Shown: in pieces, positions 1-11,400 of the stretch
Layout of the letters: each line of letters opens with the position of its first letter
Numbering within the stretch: position 1 is the stretch's first letter
NCBI GenBank assembly: GCA_009746045.1
Contig: RPFO01000102.1
Coordinates: 2,493,808 to 2,517,307 of the forward strand
DNA: 23,500 nt
Direction: 5' to 3'
Origin: Mesostigma viride
Taxonomy: Eukaryota; Streptophyta; Mesostigmatophyceae; Mesostigmatales; Mesostigmataceae
Notes under the pieces: generated by a model
Seen by the model: the letters and a program-made list of their open reading frames with translations, nothing else
The model's database searches: none
What the model was told of the DNA's origin: nothing
Translations under genes and position numbers: made by a program

Positions 1-108
1 TCGTTTGACGTGTTATTAAACATTGTAGAGCAGCTATATGTAGTTGTCTCACCCTGTCCTGCTTCCACACTGTCCCCTTCCTCCTGTGGTCGTTGTGGGC
101 CCCTGCAG

Positions 109-170
109 GGCCCAAGCGCGAGCGACCGGGGAGGCTGACCTGCTGGCGCTCAGGCCGCCTGCTGCCGCTG
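109..170 (+). CDS. possible upstream exon of the DHHC acyltransferase
   Basis: A C/T-rich stretch ending CCCCTGCAG precedes 109, and a GTTTGT donor follows 170. In the only frame that fits, it encodes about 20 GC-rich codons (ending LLALRPPAAA) and leaves one base, which matches the two bases needed before ATG 1071 in the next exon. Against it, the donor is weak, I see no family motif such as a DPG-like turn after the second membrane segment, and 62 bases are easy to fit by chance. A tentative call. Confidence 0.25.
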
Positions 171-589
171 GTTTGTTCCTGCTTCGCTGTTCTTATTGCT
201 TATCTTCGACAGCGCTGCCGGGGAGTTTTTACATTCTCTAAAAAAGCGGGAACGCTTCTCATTGTCCTGCTAGCTGAGGAGTTTTTCAAACTGGTTTTAG
301 AAATGGTACGTGCTTCTTTCGCCCCGATCTTATGTGCTCTTGTTCCCTGGTGACTTGTGTTCACTCCCCCACTTCCCCACTTCCCCCTTGGCTTCCACCA
401 TGTCCGTCTTCTCCCCCTTTCGCCCGCCCCTTTTGAAATTTATCAAATCTTGAAATGTAATTGTTCCTCCCTGCAAACCGCTCTTCCTCGGTGCGATTAC
501 CCTCTCTTCCCCTCCCCACCACCACCACCCCGCCAAGAAGAAATCTAGTGACTCTCCCCCCTTTTCCCCCTCTGGTCACTATCAACTAC

Positions 590-1061
590 TGCCCCCCCCT
601 TCCCCTCCCCCTTCCCCTCCCCCTTCCCCTCCCCCTTCCCCTCCCCCTTCCCCTCCCCTTCCCCTCCCCTCCCCTCCCCCTCCCCCTCCCCCTCCCCTCC
701 CCCTCCCCCCCTCCTCCCTCCCCCTCCCCTCCCCTCCCCTCCCCTCCCCCTCCCCTCCCCCTCCCCCTCCCCCTCCCCCTCCCCCTCCCCTCCCCTCCCC
801 CTCCCCCTCCCCCTCCCCCTCCCCTCCCCCTCCCCTCCCCTCCCCCTCCCCTCCTCCCTCCCCTCCCCCCTCCCCTCCCCCTCCCCCTCCCCCCCCTCCC
901 CTCCCCTCCCCTCCCCCTCCCCCTCCCTCCCCCTCCCCTCCCCCTCCCCCTCCCCCCCTCCCCTCCCCTTCCCCTCCCATCCCCTCCCCCTTCCCCTCCC
1001 CCTCCCCCTTCCCCTCCCCCTTCCCCTCCCCCTTCCCCTCCCCCTTTCCCTCCCCCTTCCC
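590..1061 (+). repeat. 470-bp pure pyrimidine (C/T) tract
   Basis: Almost uninterrupted C and T (one A, near 979), built from CCCCT, CCCCCT and CCCCTT blocks without a fixed unit. It ends four bases before the acceptor of the 1069-1915 exon, so it serves as an extremely long polypyrimidine tract. Open frames through it on both strands (Pro/Leu/Ser or Gly/Glu/Arg) are composition artefacts. Confidence 0.97.
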
Positions 1062-1068
1062 CCAGCAG

Positions 1069-1915
1069 GGATGGCCAAAGACCTCAACGGCACCATCCCC
1101 GACGCGCTCAGCCCTGTCGCCGCGTCCACGCCCTCGGTCGAGCTGAGCGGGATGAACGTGGACGCAGCGGCCTACCACGTGGCGGCCGATCTAGAGACGT
1201 GGCCCCAAGGGGCGGAATCCTCCGACCCTCTTTCGTATCCAGCCGACCCCCGCTCCCCCCCCCCGTCTTACCTTGGTGCCGACCCCCGCTCCCCCCCGGC
1301 CTCTTATACCGCCGCACGCGCGACGAGCGGAAGCCCCTCCCAGCTTGATGGCGTCAGGGGGCCTGGCCCGGGGGGGATCGGTGTCGGGGTGAATGGCGGG
1401 ATGATGAACGGTGTCCCTCATCACGCGGTGGATGTTCGATCCCCCGTGGCCCCTGAGGTGGAGATGGACATTCCTCGTGACGAATGGGGGAATCCATTGG
1501 ACCCCTCGGATCCAACGGAGACCGTCGCGATCTCATTGGCAGACGAAACAGAGCCCGCGAGGCCCGCGGCCAATGGCGGTGACGGGCGTACAGGGGGGAG
1601 GGCGGGTGGGGCGGCCGGCAAGACGGGGCGGCACGTGCGGCTGATATTGCCGGACAACCGGGTGCGCATCCCTGGGGAGGACAGCGCCAAGAGCGTGGAC
1701 GCCAAGGGGAAGTCACCGTTCTCTCCGACGCACCAGGGTGGGGTGGGGGGCGGGGGCGGGGGTGGGTCGTCTCGTCTGGCCACCCGCATGGGGCTCGCGG
1801 GGGCAGACTCTGACGAAGACGCGCTGGCATTTCTCCAGGAGGACGCGAGGCTGATGAGCGAGCGGCCGTGGGAGATCAAGGGCGACGGGGTGCCGAGGGG
1901 CAGCAGCAACCGGAT
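1069..1915 (+). CDS. DHHC acyltransferase exon: long disordered cytosolic loop
   Basis: The exon starts after CCCCCAGCAG at the end of a 470-bp C/T tract (acceptor at 1065 or 1068) and ends in GGAT followed by a GTGAGT donor. It encodes about 282 residues rich in Pro, Gly, Ala, Ser and Asp, with repeated [16 protein letters not shown] blocks, an acidic stretch near [14 protein letters not shown], a basic patch ([16 protein letters not shown]), a Gly run and another acidic stretch near the end. No membrane segment. It ends in phase 2. In-frame TGA overlaps the donor, so unspliced message would stop at once. Position before the cysteine-rich exons makes it the TM2-TM3 loop, far longer than the roughly 90-residue loop I recall in PAT10. 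ATG 1071 has a good start context (ATGGCC), so a start here cannot be ruled out. Confidence 0.82.
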
Positions 1916-4900
1916 GTGAGTTCTTAAAGCTGCTTGCGCTGGCAACCAAGGGGCTACCGTGGAATGGTGCGAGTGGTCGGAGTTTTCGAAATAGTATCGA
2001 TAGTTCATCATTACTAAGAAAATTTCTATCATAGTAAATAACTGAAACGAGCGTATCTGGATGTGAGTGAAGGAAGTCGCTAAGAAAAAATGATAAAGAT
2101 AATGCGGGGGTGAGTGGGGGGGGCGCTCATCAAAGTGTGCGCATGAGCAGTTGGAGTTCACGGCTCAAAGTTCTTCATTGGCACAAAGCCGAGAGTGGGG
2201 GGGGGGGCCTAGGCCCGGCGGGCGAATTGCGATACTGTATGTGCGGTCGGAGACGAAAGGCCCACCCTAACCGTAGGTAGCATTAGATAATGGTAGGTTG
2301 TGTCAGACGCTGCCGCGCCTTGTGTGCCTACGTGCACTGCCATGGCGTGGCACAAGGTCGGGTTGGGGTCGAATGGGGCAATCTAGAAAGGAGGGTGGCG
2401 AGATGACACGCGACCGGAGCTACCCATGCAGCTCTTCCCCTTGGGGTTCTTGAGCGAAAAATGAACAACCACCATCATAATAACTGTCATAACAACAACA
2501 TAATGATGATGATGATGATTATGATAATAATTGAAGCAGCGTGCTAACCACTGCTGTGGATGTTGCGGGGGATTTCTATAATAAGCGAGAAGGTTTGCGG
2601 GTGCAAGACGTGCGACTGCTGGCTGTTGGCAAGGGCCTGGTGATGTTGGCTCTCATCAATTGGTCAAGGCTGCTAATGCAGGGAGTGGCATCTTCTTTCC
2701 GATGGCACCGATGGCACAGATGGCACAGATGGCACATCGCAGCATGTTGATGTGCCCTTTGAATGTTTACTAATGGATTCGTCCCAGGCTCCAATCTCTC
2801 GCTCGTTTGTTGCAGCGTCGCTGCGTTAATTCCCCAGTCCCCTTTCAAACCTGCGGTTGGGTTCAACCCCTGGTTGGTTTGAAGGTGGCATGAATGTTTC
2901 AACCCCGATTGGTTTAACCATGGTTAGGTTTTGCAGGGGCACGCTGATTGTTTGCCTTCGCTGACTGCATCGCTCATCCCTGCGGCCAGTCTCACTCGTT
3001 CGCCGCGACTTGCCACTGGCCGGCGTTTCCCATGCCTTGGACGAAAATTACCTTTGAAAAACTAGTCGTTTTATGCTAAAAATTTTATCTTTAAATGCAT
3101 ATAGGAATGCCCGTTGTCCAGCCCTCATGCTGTGCTGGTGATGTGCTTTGTGGGGCTGTTCATCGCTATGTATTACTATTCATTGGTTGTGTTTCGTTGT
3201 CCTTATATAATGCCCACGTCTTGTTGGTCATTGTCGGGATCTCAATTTCAGTATGTTGTTTGATGTTGATGGTTGATTGTGCTGCTTGCCCACAGCGTCA
3301 ACTCCCGGTTCATCGGTGTGTCGCCCTGGCGGAAGCAAGAGGCGTCCATGTGAGTGACGGCACACCGCACACACAGCAAGAGAGTTGTGAGCAAGAGAGC
3401 GGAGAGCAAGAGAGTTGTGAGCAAGAGAGCGGAGAGCAAGAGAGTTGTGAGCAAGAGAACAGAGAGCAAGAGAGTTGTGGGCAGGGTTGCTGTGCCGCTC
3501 GCTGGCCCAAGGTTCCCTTGTGCGTACAGATCAAGAGATTCGTGGCCTTATAGTGACCGCACACAGCAGTAGAGCTGTGAGCAGGACTGCTTTGCATATG
3601 GTGACTGCACACAGAGCAGGACAGCGGTTGTGGCTTGCTTCCTTGAGCTTCCTCGGTCCATCCATTCACCACAGTGGGTACAGTGACGCCCGTGGAGCGA
3701 TGCAGCGTGCAGGATTGGCTGTAGCCCTTTTCGCCAATGCTACTCGTCGTACTAGTTGCGGTACTATTCTTTGCGTATGCTTATTATTTGGGTTTATTTT
3801 TATTAGGGGGAGGGGTTTTTTTAATAAAGTAATAGCATCCTATTCATCATTATGTTTCCTACATGGATCCAGCAAGTGGTCCTACAAGGGTCTAGAACAG
3901 GAGCATAAAATGAGTCCCGAATACTGGGTTTACTGGGTTAGATGGTACATATAAAATGAGATATATATAGATATAAAGTGAGTCCCGAATACTGGGTTTA
4001 CGGGGTTAGATGGTACATATAAAATGAGATATATATAGATATAAAGTGAGTCCCGAATACTGGGTTTACGGGGTTAGATGGTACAAGTTCTGGATACTGG
4101 GTTTACGGGGTTCGATGGTACAAGTTCTGGATACTGGGTTTACGGGGTTACATGGTACAAGTTCTGGATACTGGGTTTACAGGGTTAGATGGTACAAGTT
4201 CTGGATACTGGGTTTACGGGGTTCGATGGTACAAGTTCTGGATACTGGGTTTACGGGGTTCGATGGTACAAGTTCTGGATACTGGGTTTACGGGGTTCGA
4301 TGGTACAAGTTCTGGATACTGGGTTTACGGGGTTAGATGGTACATTTAAAATGAGATATATAGATATAAAGTGAGTCCCGAATACTGGGTTTACGGGGTT
4401 AGATGGTACAAGTTCTGGATACTGGGTTTACGGGGTTCGATGGTACAAGTTCTGGATACTGGGTTTACGGGGTTCGATGGTACAAGTTCTGGATACTGGG
4501 TTTACGGGGTTCGATGGTACAAGTTCTGGGTACTGGGTTTACGGGGTTAGATGGTACAAGTTCTGGATACTGGGTTTACGGGGTTCGATGGTACAAGTTC
4601 TGGATACTGGGTTTACGGGGTTCGATGGTACAAGTTCTGGATACTGGGTTTACGGGGTTAGATGGTACATTTAAAATGAGATATATAGATATAAAGTGAG
4701 TCCCGAATACTGGGTTTACGGGGTTCGATGGTACAAGTTCTGGATACTGGGTTTACGGGGTTCGATGGTACAAGTTCTGGATACTGGGTTTACGGGGTTC
4801 GATGGTACAAGTTCTGGATACTGGGTTTACGGGGTTCGATGGTACAAGTTCTGGATACTGGGTTTACGGGGTTCGATGGTACAAGTTCTGGATACTGGGT

Positions 4901-5411
4901 TTACGGAGTTAGATGGTACATATAAAATGAGATATATCTATATAAAGTGAGTCCCGAATACTGGGTTTACGGGGTTCGATGGTACAAGTTCTGGATACTG
5001 GGTTTACGGGGTTAGATGGTACAAGTTCTGGGTACTGGGTTTACGGGGTTCGATGGTACAAGTTCTGGATACTGGGTTTACGGGGTTCGATGGTACAAGT
5101 TCTGGATACTGGGTTTACGGGGTTCGATGGTACAAGTTCTGGATACTGGGTTTACGGGGTTCGATGGTACAAGTTCTGGGTACTGGGTTTACGGGGTTCG
5201 ATGGTACAAGTTCTGGATACTGGGTTTACGGGGTTAGATGGTACAAGTTCTGGATACTGGGTTTACGGGGTTCGATGGTACAAGTTCTGGATACTGGGTT
5301 TACGGGGTTACATGGTACAAGTTCTGGATACTGGGTTTACGGGGTTAGATGGTACAAGTTCTGGAGCCCGGTATGCTCTCTCTCCAGGAGGGAAGCATGA
5401 CGAGTCCTGGG

Positions 5412-5467
<56 letters not shown>

Positions 5468-8400
5468 GGCAAAGCTGAATGGGCTGTGGATGCATCCATG
5501 CTTCGATTCCGGTTGGAGAAGCTGTCGTTCTCGTAGCTGTTCGGCCAGGGATGTTAGCATGCTTGGCCATTCTTGTCTTGCATCGTGATTCGAATCCTAG
5601 CCTAGTTTGGTAAGATAGTGCTGAGCTTTGTTTGATAGGGCTGTATTCGTGGCTCTGGTGGCTATTGCTCTCTTGTAACGCTGAGCAGATGTAGTACAAG
5701 CTAGCATGCATCTTGCTTTGTGTACATCGGTGTATCAGTGCATGTTCGCAAAGTCTCATGGAGATGGACGCAGCACTTTATTTTCTTTCTATAATCGGGT
5801 ATGTATGTATTTTTTCGGTATTCTAGTGCTTCCCGTGTGGTATTTGCTGCCACCTACTTAGGCGGGCTTGCTTGACGCTTACTACCCTTGGTAATGCCTC
5901 CTTGGCTCGCCCTCGTGCGCCATGTGCCGACCTGGATGATGGCAATGGCGTCAGAGTGGTCTTTGCGGCAATAATCGCCTTGCTCTCGCTCTTTCTCGTT
6001 TCCTTGCCCTTGCCCTTGCCCTTGCGCTTCCCCTTGCCATCACCCAGTGGACGGTCCTGCCCCTACTGCAGGCTGTGGCAGGTGGGTAGCTCGCGAGCAC
6101 GTGCCTCTGGAAGCGTCCGCCCACATTTGAGGTGGTCTGTATCCATTCTCGTTTTAGGGGGTCTGTATTCATTCTTTCGTTCACGCGCCTCCGTTGGGAG
6201 AGTCGCGGGGTACAATCTTTCGAGTTGGTACCGTTGATCCCTGATCGTTGCATATCAAGAAGGGGCAGAGACCACCGCCCTCTCACATTGCCTCAAAAGC
6301 CAAGCCACAGGTGTCAGGGGAGATGTCTGTATGTATGGTCGACACTCTTCATGCTGTTATGGTGCGCTTGTCATGGTGCCCTTTGTTCGGGTTCTCTTGT
6401 TGTCCTAGGCAGCCGAGCGCCGGAGGAGGGCTGTGAGCACGACAGGGTGCACTCCCGTCGTGCTTGGTCACTTAGTCTTCTCGAAGCAGTTTCTTTGTGC
6501 CTTGTACGCATTCTTCATGTCCATCCCCCAACGCATGATCAGCTGCTTGCCGCCTTCTCGTGGGCTTTTCCATTTGTGATGGTTATAACAGTCAGCCTGG
6601 CACATATTTTGGCCTCTCAAAATCACGTCCCGTTGAAGGGACCTGAAGAGAAACAGCCCCAGCTGGAGTGATACCGTTCATGACAAACGGTACCGTGGAC
6701 CCTTATCCCTTGGATTGTGACCAACTCTCCCCTATTCATCGGTACCGTGGACCCTTATCCCTTGGATTGTGACCAACTCTCCCCTATTCATCGGTACCGT
6801 GGACCCTTATCCCTTGGATTGTGACCAACTCTCCCCTATTCATCGGTACCGTGGACCCTTATCCCTTGGATTGTGACCAACTCTCCCCTATTCATCAGTA
6901 CCGTGGACCCTTATCCCTTGGATTGTGACCAACTCTCCCCTATTCATCAGTACCGTGGACCCTTATCCCTTGGATTGTGACCAACTCTCCCCTTTTCATC
7001 GGTACCGTGGACCCTTATCCCTTGGATTGTGACCAACTCTCCCCTATTCATCGGTACCGTGGACCCTTATCCCTTGGATTGTGACCAACTCTCCCCTATT
7101 CATCGGTACCATGGACCCTTATCCCTTGGATTGTGACCAACTCTCCCCTTTTCATCGGTACCGTGGACCCTTATCCCTTGGATTGTGACCAACTCTCCCC
7201 TTTTCATCGGTACCATGGACCCTTATCCCTTGGATTGTGACCAACTCTCCCCTATTCATCGGTACCGTGGACCCTTATCCCTTGGATTGTGACCAACTCT
7301 CCCCTATTCATCGGTACCGTGGACCCTTATCCCTTGGATTGTGACCAACTCTCCCCTATTCATCGGTACCGTGGACCCTTATCCCTTGGATTGTGACCAA
7401 CTCTCCCCTATTCATCGGTACCGTGGACCCTTACCCCTTGGATTGTGACCAACTCTCCCCTATTCATCGATTCCGTGGGACCTTAAGATTGTATCGCCAT
7501 GGTCCTACAGTCTGCATGCTACCATTGTCGTTGCGGCGGTGACGCTTGCTTGGTAATAATCTATCATCGTGGTTGTTGATACGGTGATGGTGCTTGCCAA
7601 TATACAATCTGTCATCGCGGTGGTTACTACGGTGACTCTTGCTGATGCTTGCAGCCTCTGCGGGCCAAGCACTGCCACGAGTGCAACGCGTGCGTATACC
7701 GATTCGACCATCACTGCTTCTGGATCGGCGGATGCGTGGGCCAGGCCAACCACGGCAAATTCTGGTACGTCCACCTATCCACCTAATCAATCATCCAAAA
7801 TCAACACATTTTCTGTCGCAAGGACATAGTTCAGTGATGTTGTGTGCATTAGTCGTTGGCCAGACCACCCGCGGCAAATTCTGGCACGTTGAAGTGCACT
7901 AATTGTTTGCCAGGCCACCCACTGCAAGTTCTGGTGCATTGACCCAATTTATGCTTGCAAAACAGTAACGCGTGTCATTAGTGCAATATTCTCAGCATGC
8001 TCTGGGGCACGCACCCCAATCTGTATCCAGGACCAGCTTGTTTTGTCCGTCGCAAGTGTCATTTTGTTATGCGCATTCATCGTCGAGGAGGCGGACCACG
8101 GCATGTCCTGGTGTATCTACCCACCCCATCTATGGTTGCCTTTATATACTACTATTGATATTTTGACTTGTGTAATGTGTTAAGTGTTTTGTAAAATGCT
8201 GTCATCTAATTTGCTGATAAAATAATACAGCATTTTAACATACACGATCGGATCCACCCATTTCCTTGCTGCCCATGTGAATAGGCTCTGTCCATTAACT
8301 TGCCTATTAACATGGGTATCAACTTGGGAATTTGTCTTGGATGTGACTGCTCGCTTGCTTGGCTACCCGGACCTCTCAGGGTGTACCTCCTCCTGCAAGT

Positions 8401-11400
8401 GCTGACCAGCATTTGGATGTTCTACATCTTTGTACCCATTCTTGAACCCCGGAGACAATTCGGCGAATGGTGAGCGAGGACCTGGTGTGCTTTTCTCCCC
8501 TTCCTGATCTGGTGTGCGTCACCCCTTCCTTTCCCCCGTATATCAGCCAGTTAACGGTTTGCAGGTTGCCACCCACCCCACCCACCCTCCTCCCAGCCCC
8601 CGACTAGCAGGTCCGCGGTTGTGCTTTTGCCGTGTTTGTGTGCCTCGCACATTCTAGGATCCGAAAGATCGTTCCCCGAGTGTCTGTTTCCGCTCATCAA
8701 AACCCCCGAAGGTGCCCAACATGCCCGTTTGTGTGTCCACCCCTCAAGGTGCCCAACATGCCCGTTTGTGTGTCCACCCCACAAGGTGCCCAACATGCCC
8801 GTTTGTGTGTCCACCCCAAAAGGTGCCCAACACGCCTGTTTGTGTGTCCACCCCAAAAGGTGCCCAACACGCCTGTTTGTGTGTCCACCCCAAAAGGTGC
8901 CCAACATGCCAGGTTGTGTGTCCATCGCCCTGTATATCTTACCAGGTGGCTTAGACTATTGAAATGGCATTACTTCGCTTGCTGTGGTGTTGATTCGGTT
9001 CTTGCTCGCGGCAATTAACAGAGCCATGCTGCTCCTATGAGCAAGGCACTCCCTCTCTGCCAAGGTGAAAACACAAGAGGAAAGGCCGGCTCATCCCTGC
9101 CCCCTTCCCCCTCCCCCCTTTTTCGCCTTGTGGCCATGCTGTTCCGGGGGTTCCTCCGCACAGGGCATCGCTGTATGCCTCGCGGCTGCTAATTATTCCA
9201 TGACGTATGAAGTTGAAGGAACAGGAACGTTCTTGCCTTGCCCACCCATTTCTGGCCACTATGGCTCCTTTCCCCCTCGTCCAATGCCCCTCCACCCTAC
9301 TGCCGCCACACCGACTCACCTACACACACACACACACAGATACACACACACATGCACACGCACACGCAAACGTTCACGCACACACATGCACATACGCATA
9401 CACAGACAGACACAAAACCTCACCACCAGCCCCTTGCTCCCTTGCTTGGCCCCTCCCTCCCTCAACAAACCCCCTTTCCTCCCGCACCCCCGGCCCCCCC
9501 TTGCTCTTTTGCCAGGCTGGCGATCAACTCGTTCTACCTCACGCTGATGCTCATCGGGGGCATGATGCTGCTCTTCATCACAGGCCTCTTCCTCTTCCAC
9601 ACGTGGGTGAAGGGCTATAAATACTTTACTATCTCTCCGCCAATGGCGCCGCTCCCTACTTGAAGTCCCCACATGTGGCCGTGAGTGATAGGCCTTGCAA
9701 GGGCGACCCCTTTGCATAAATAAAGAATAATAAACGATAATGAAGGATATATCTATTAAAGGATCACTTTGCCCAGCTCTATAGACGGAATTTGTTTAAA
9801 TATGTTTCCACCATCATCCAGTTTCGTTGGAGGGGCGGGTCGCCCGCAAGGACGCTGTCCCGCGTGTCGCAATGCGTTCATGCTCATGTGGGCCCTCTTT
9901 CTTGTGTGGCGGTTTTCACAATGTTTGCTCTTCCTCTTGTTGTTGTTCTTCTCTTTATGGCCCCGTGTTCTTAGTAGGGTCGCCGCCTCCTCTGGGGGCA
10001 TAGCACCCCCACGTCACCTAATGTCGAAGGCCAGGGTTTCTCAACAACTTTGGCTATCATTCAGCGAACTGTATCACATTGACACTGGGCTTCGTTTCCA
10101 TGGGGATGGATGTGCTCGGCATCCTCCGCTGTATGCTGCGGATAGCTTGAGAGCCCTGTCTTCCCACGTCATCAGGCATTCTCTCTTGCATTCCCAGCCC
10201 TACTTGCATTCCCTGTGATCGTTTGTATTTAGTATGGCTCAACGGCCATGGGCCTACCCCGGCAATGGCTGCTGGCGCAGAATGCCGTTGCATGCATAAC
10301 CACACGGGCCACTGCGAGAGTGGACTTTCCGCTGCACCCCAAGTCAACGTAGTAATAGCGTTTCTTGTTCCAAAGCGCCGTTGCCGCATCGACTGACGTG
10401 TGGCCTTTCTTGTTTATTGGTGGTATTGTTGTTCATCTCTGTGCGCGCATGTGCCGGAATCGATTCCCAGATTCCTGTTGCTGACGAACCAGACGACGTG
10501 GGAAGTGGCCAGCACGCAGGGGGTCACGTACATGAGGTAGGGTCAATATGTACCTATGAGGTGGGGTCACCTATATAGATCATCTTTCATGCTTTCACAA
10601 AGTCCTCGGTAGTCAGTGGGAAGGATGGCTTAAAGCAGGCTTCCTCCAAGATGAAAAGGTGTGACCATGTTCTGAAGGGTGGTCCTTGAGATAATAAATA
10701 GACCCATAGGTGACCCATTGATAACAAGCCCAATTCATAGACGTTGAAAGACCCATAGGTAACCCACTGATAACAAGCCCAACTTATAGAAGATAAAAGA
10801 CCCTTAGATAACCCATGGACAGCAAGCCCAATTCATGGAAGTTAAAAGACCCTGCCCAAGGAAGCCTGGGCATGTCTGTATTGATGAGGCAATGAAGTGG
10901 CACCGGTATGTGCAGTTTCTATTGCGGGTGCAGGATTCCTCACAAATCCAGGCATGTCTCATGAGGAAGTGGAGATGGAAGCATTTTACTTTCGTCAAAC
11001 TCATGGACAACAGGTCATGGCTAACACTGGTGCAGGCCCAGATAGTTTATTATACAACAGCAGCTGTGCGTTAAAATAGCGGTGTTGGAGTGGTGACTTC
11101 ATTTCTCTGTCATTGTGTGCATGGGGGGCATTGATGTGAGGCAGCGGCAGCCCGGATGCCAGCACTGCCGATGGATCGTCTCGTGGCCATGACTCTGGCA
11201 CTAGCAACAGGTACACCGACCATGTCACCACACACTAATAATAGAGTATGTGTAACACTACTGGACATGGACGGTGTCCTATGTGTGTAACACTACTTGA
11301 CAGGGACGGTGTCCTATGTGTTTAACACTACTTGACATGGACGGTGTCCTATGTGTGTAACACTACTGGACATGGACGGTGTCCTATGTGTGTAACACTA

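Noticed and set aside
247-305. Exon-like stretch encoding a hydrophobic AGTLLIVLLAEEFFKLVLEM before a strong GTACGT donor
   Set aside because: It resembles a membrane segment and the donor is good, but it ends in phase 0 while the next exon needs phase 1, and the acceptor is poor. It might belong to another isoform or gene; not enough to call.
545-1178. Minus-strand Gly/Glu/Arg-rich open frames of about 195 residues
   Set aside because: Composition artefact of the complementary purine tract; no start context, splice sites or domain.
461-1348. Long plus-strand open frame (295 residues) through the pyrimidine tract and into the loop exon
   Set aside because: Its N-terminal part is Pro/Leu/Ser from pure C/T sequence, and downstream it overlaps the loop exon in another frame, which has the better coding character and splice phases.
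1421-2161. Minus-strand open frame of 246 residues opposite the loop exon
   Set aside because: Antisense shadow of the GC-rich loop exon running into low-complexity intron; no recognised domain.
3095-3553. Plus-strand 152-residue frame with hydrophobic start and Glu/Gln/Cys repeat
   Set aside because: The repeat part reflects a 30-bp period. The frame overlaps the small DHHC exon (3296-3349), whose splice sites and phase are better evidence.
4046-5536. Several overlapping open frames with 37-residue periodicity ([20 protein letters not shown])
   Set aside because: All frames of a 37-bp satellite lacking stops produce this. They lie in an intron of a well-supported gene.
5570-5610. GATTCGAATCC resembling a tRNA T-loop
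   Set aside because: Flanking bases do not form the T stem or an acceptor stem.
3908-7478. CRISPR-like appearance of regularly spaced repeats
   Set aside because: Units are head-to-tail without unique spacers, and the context is a eukaryotic intron.
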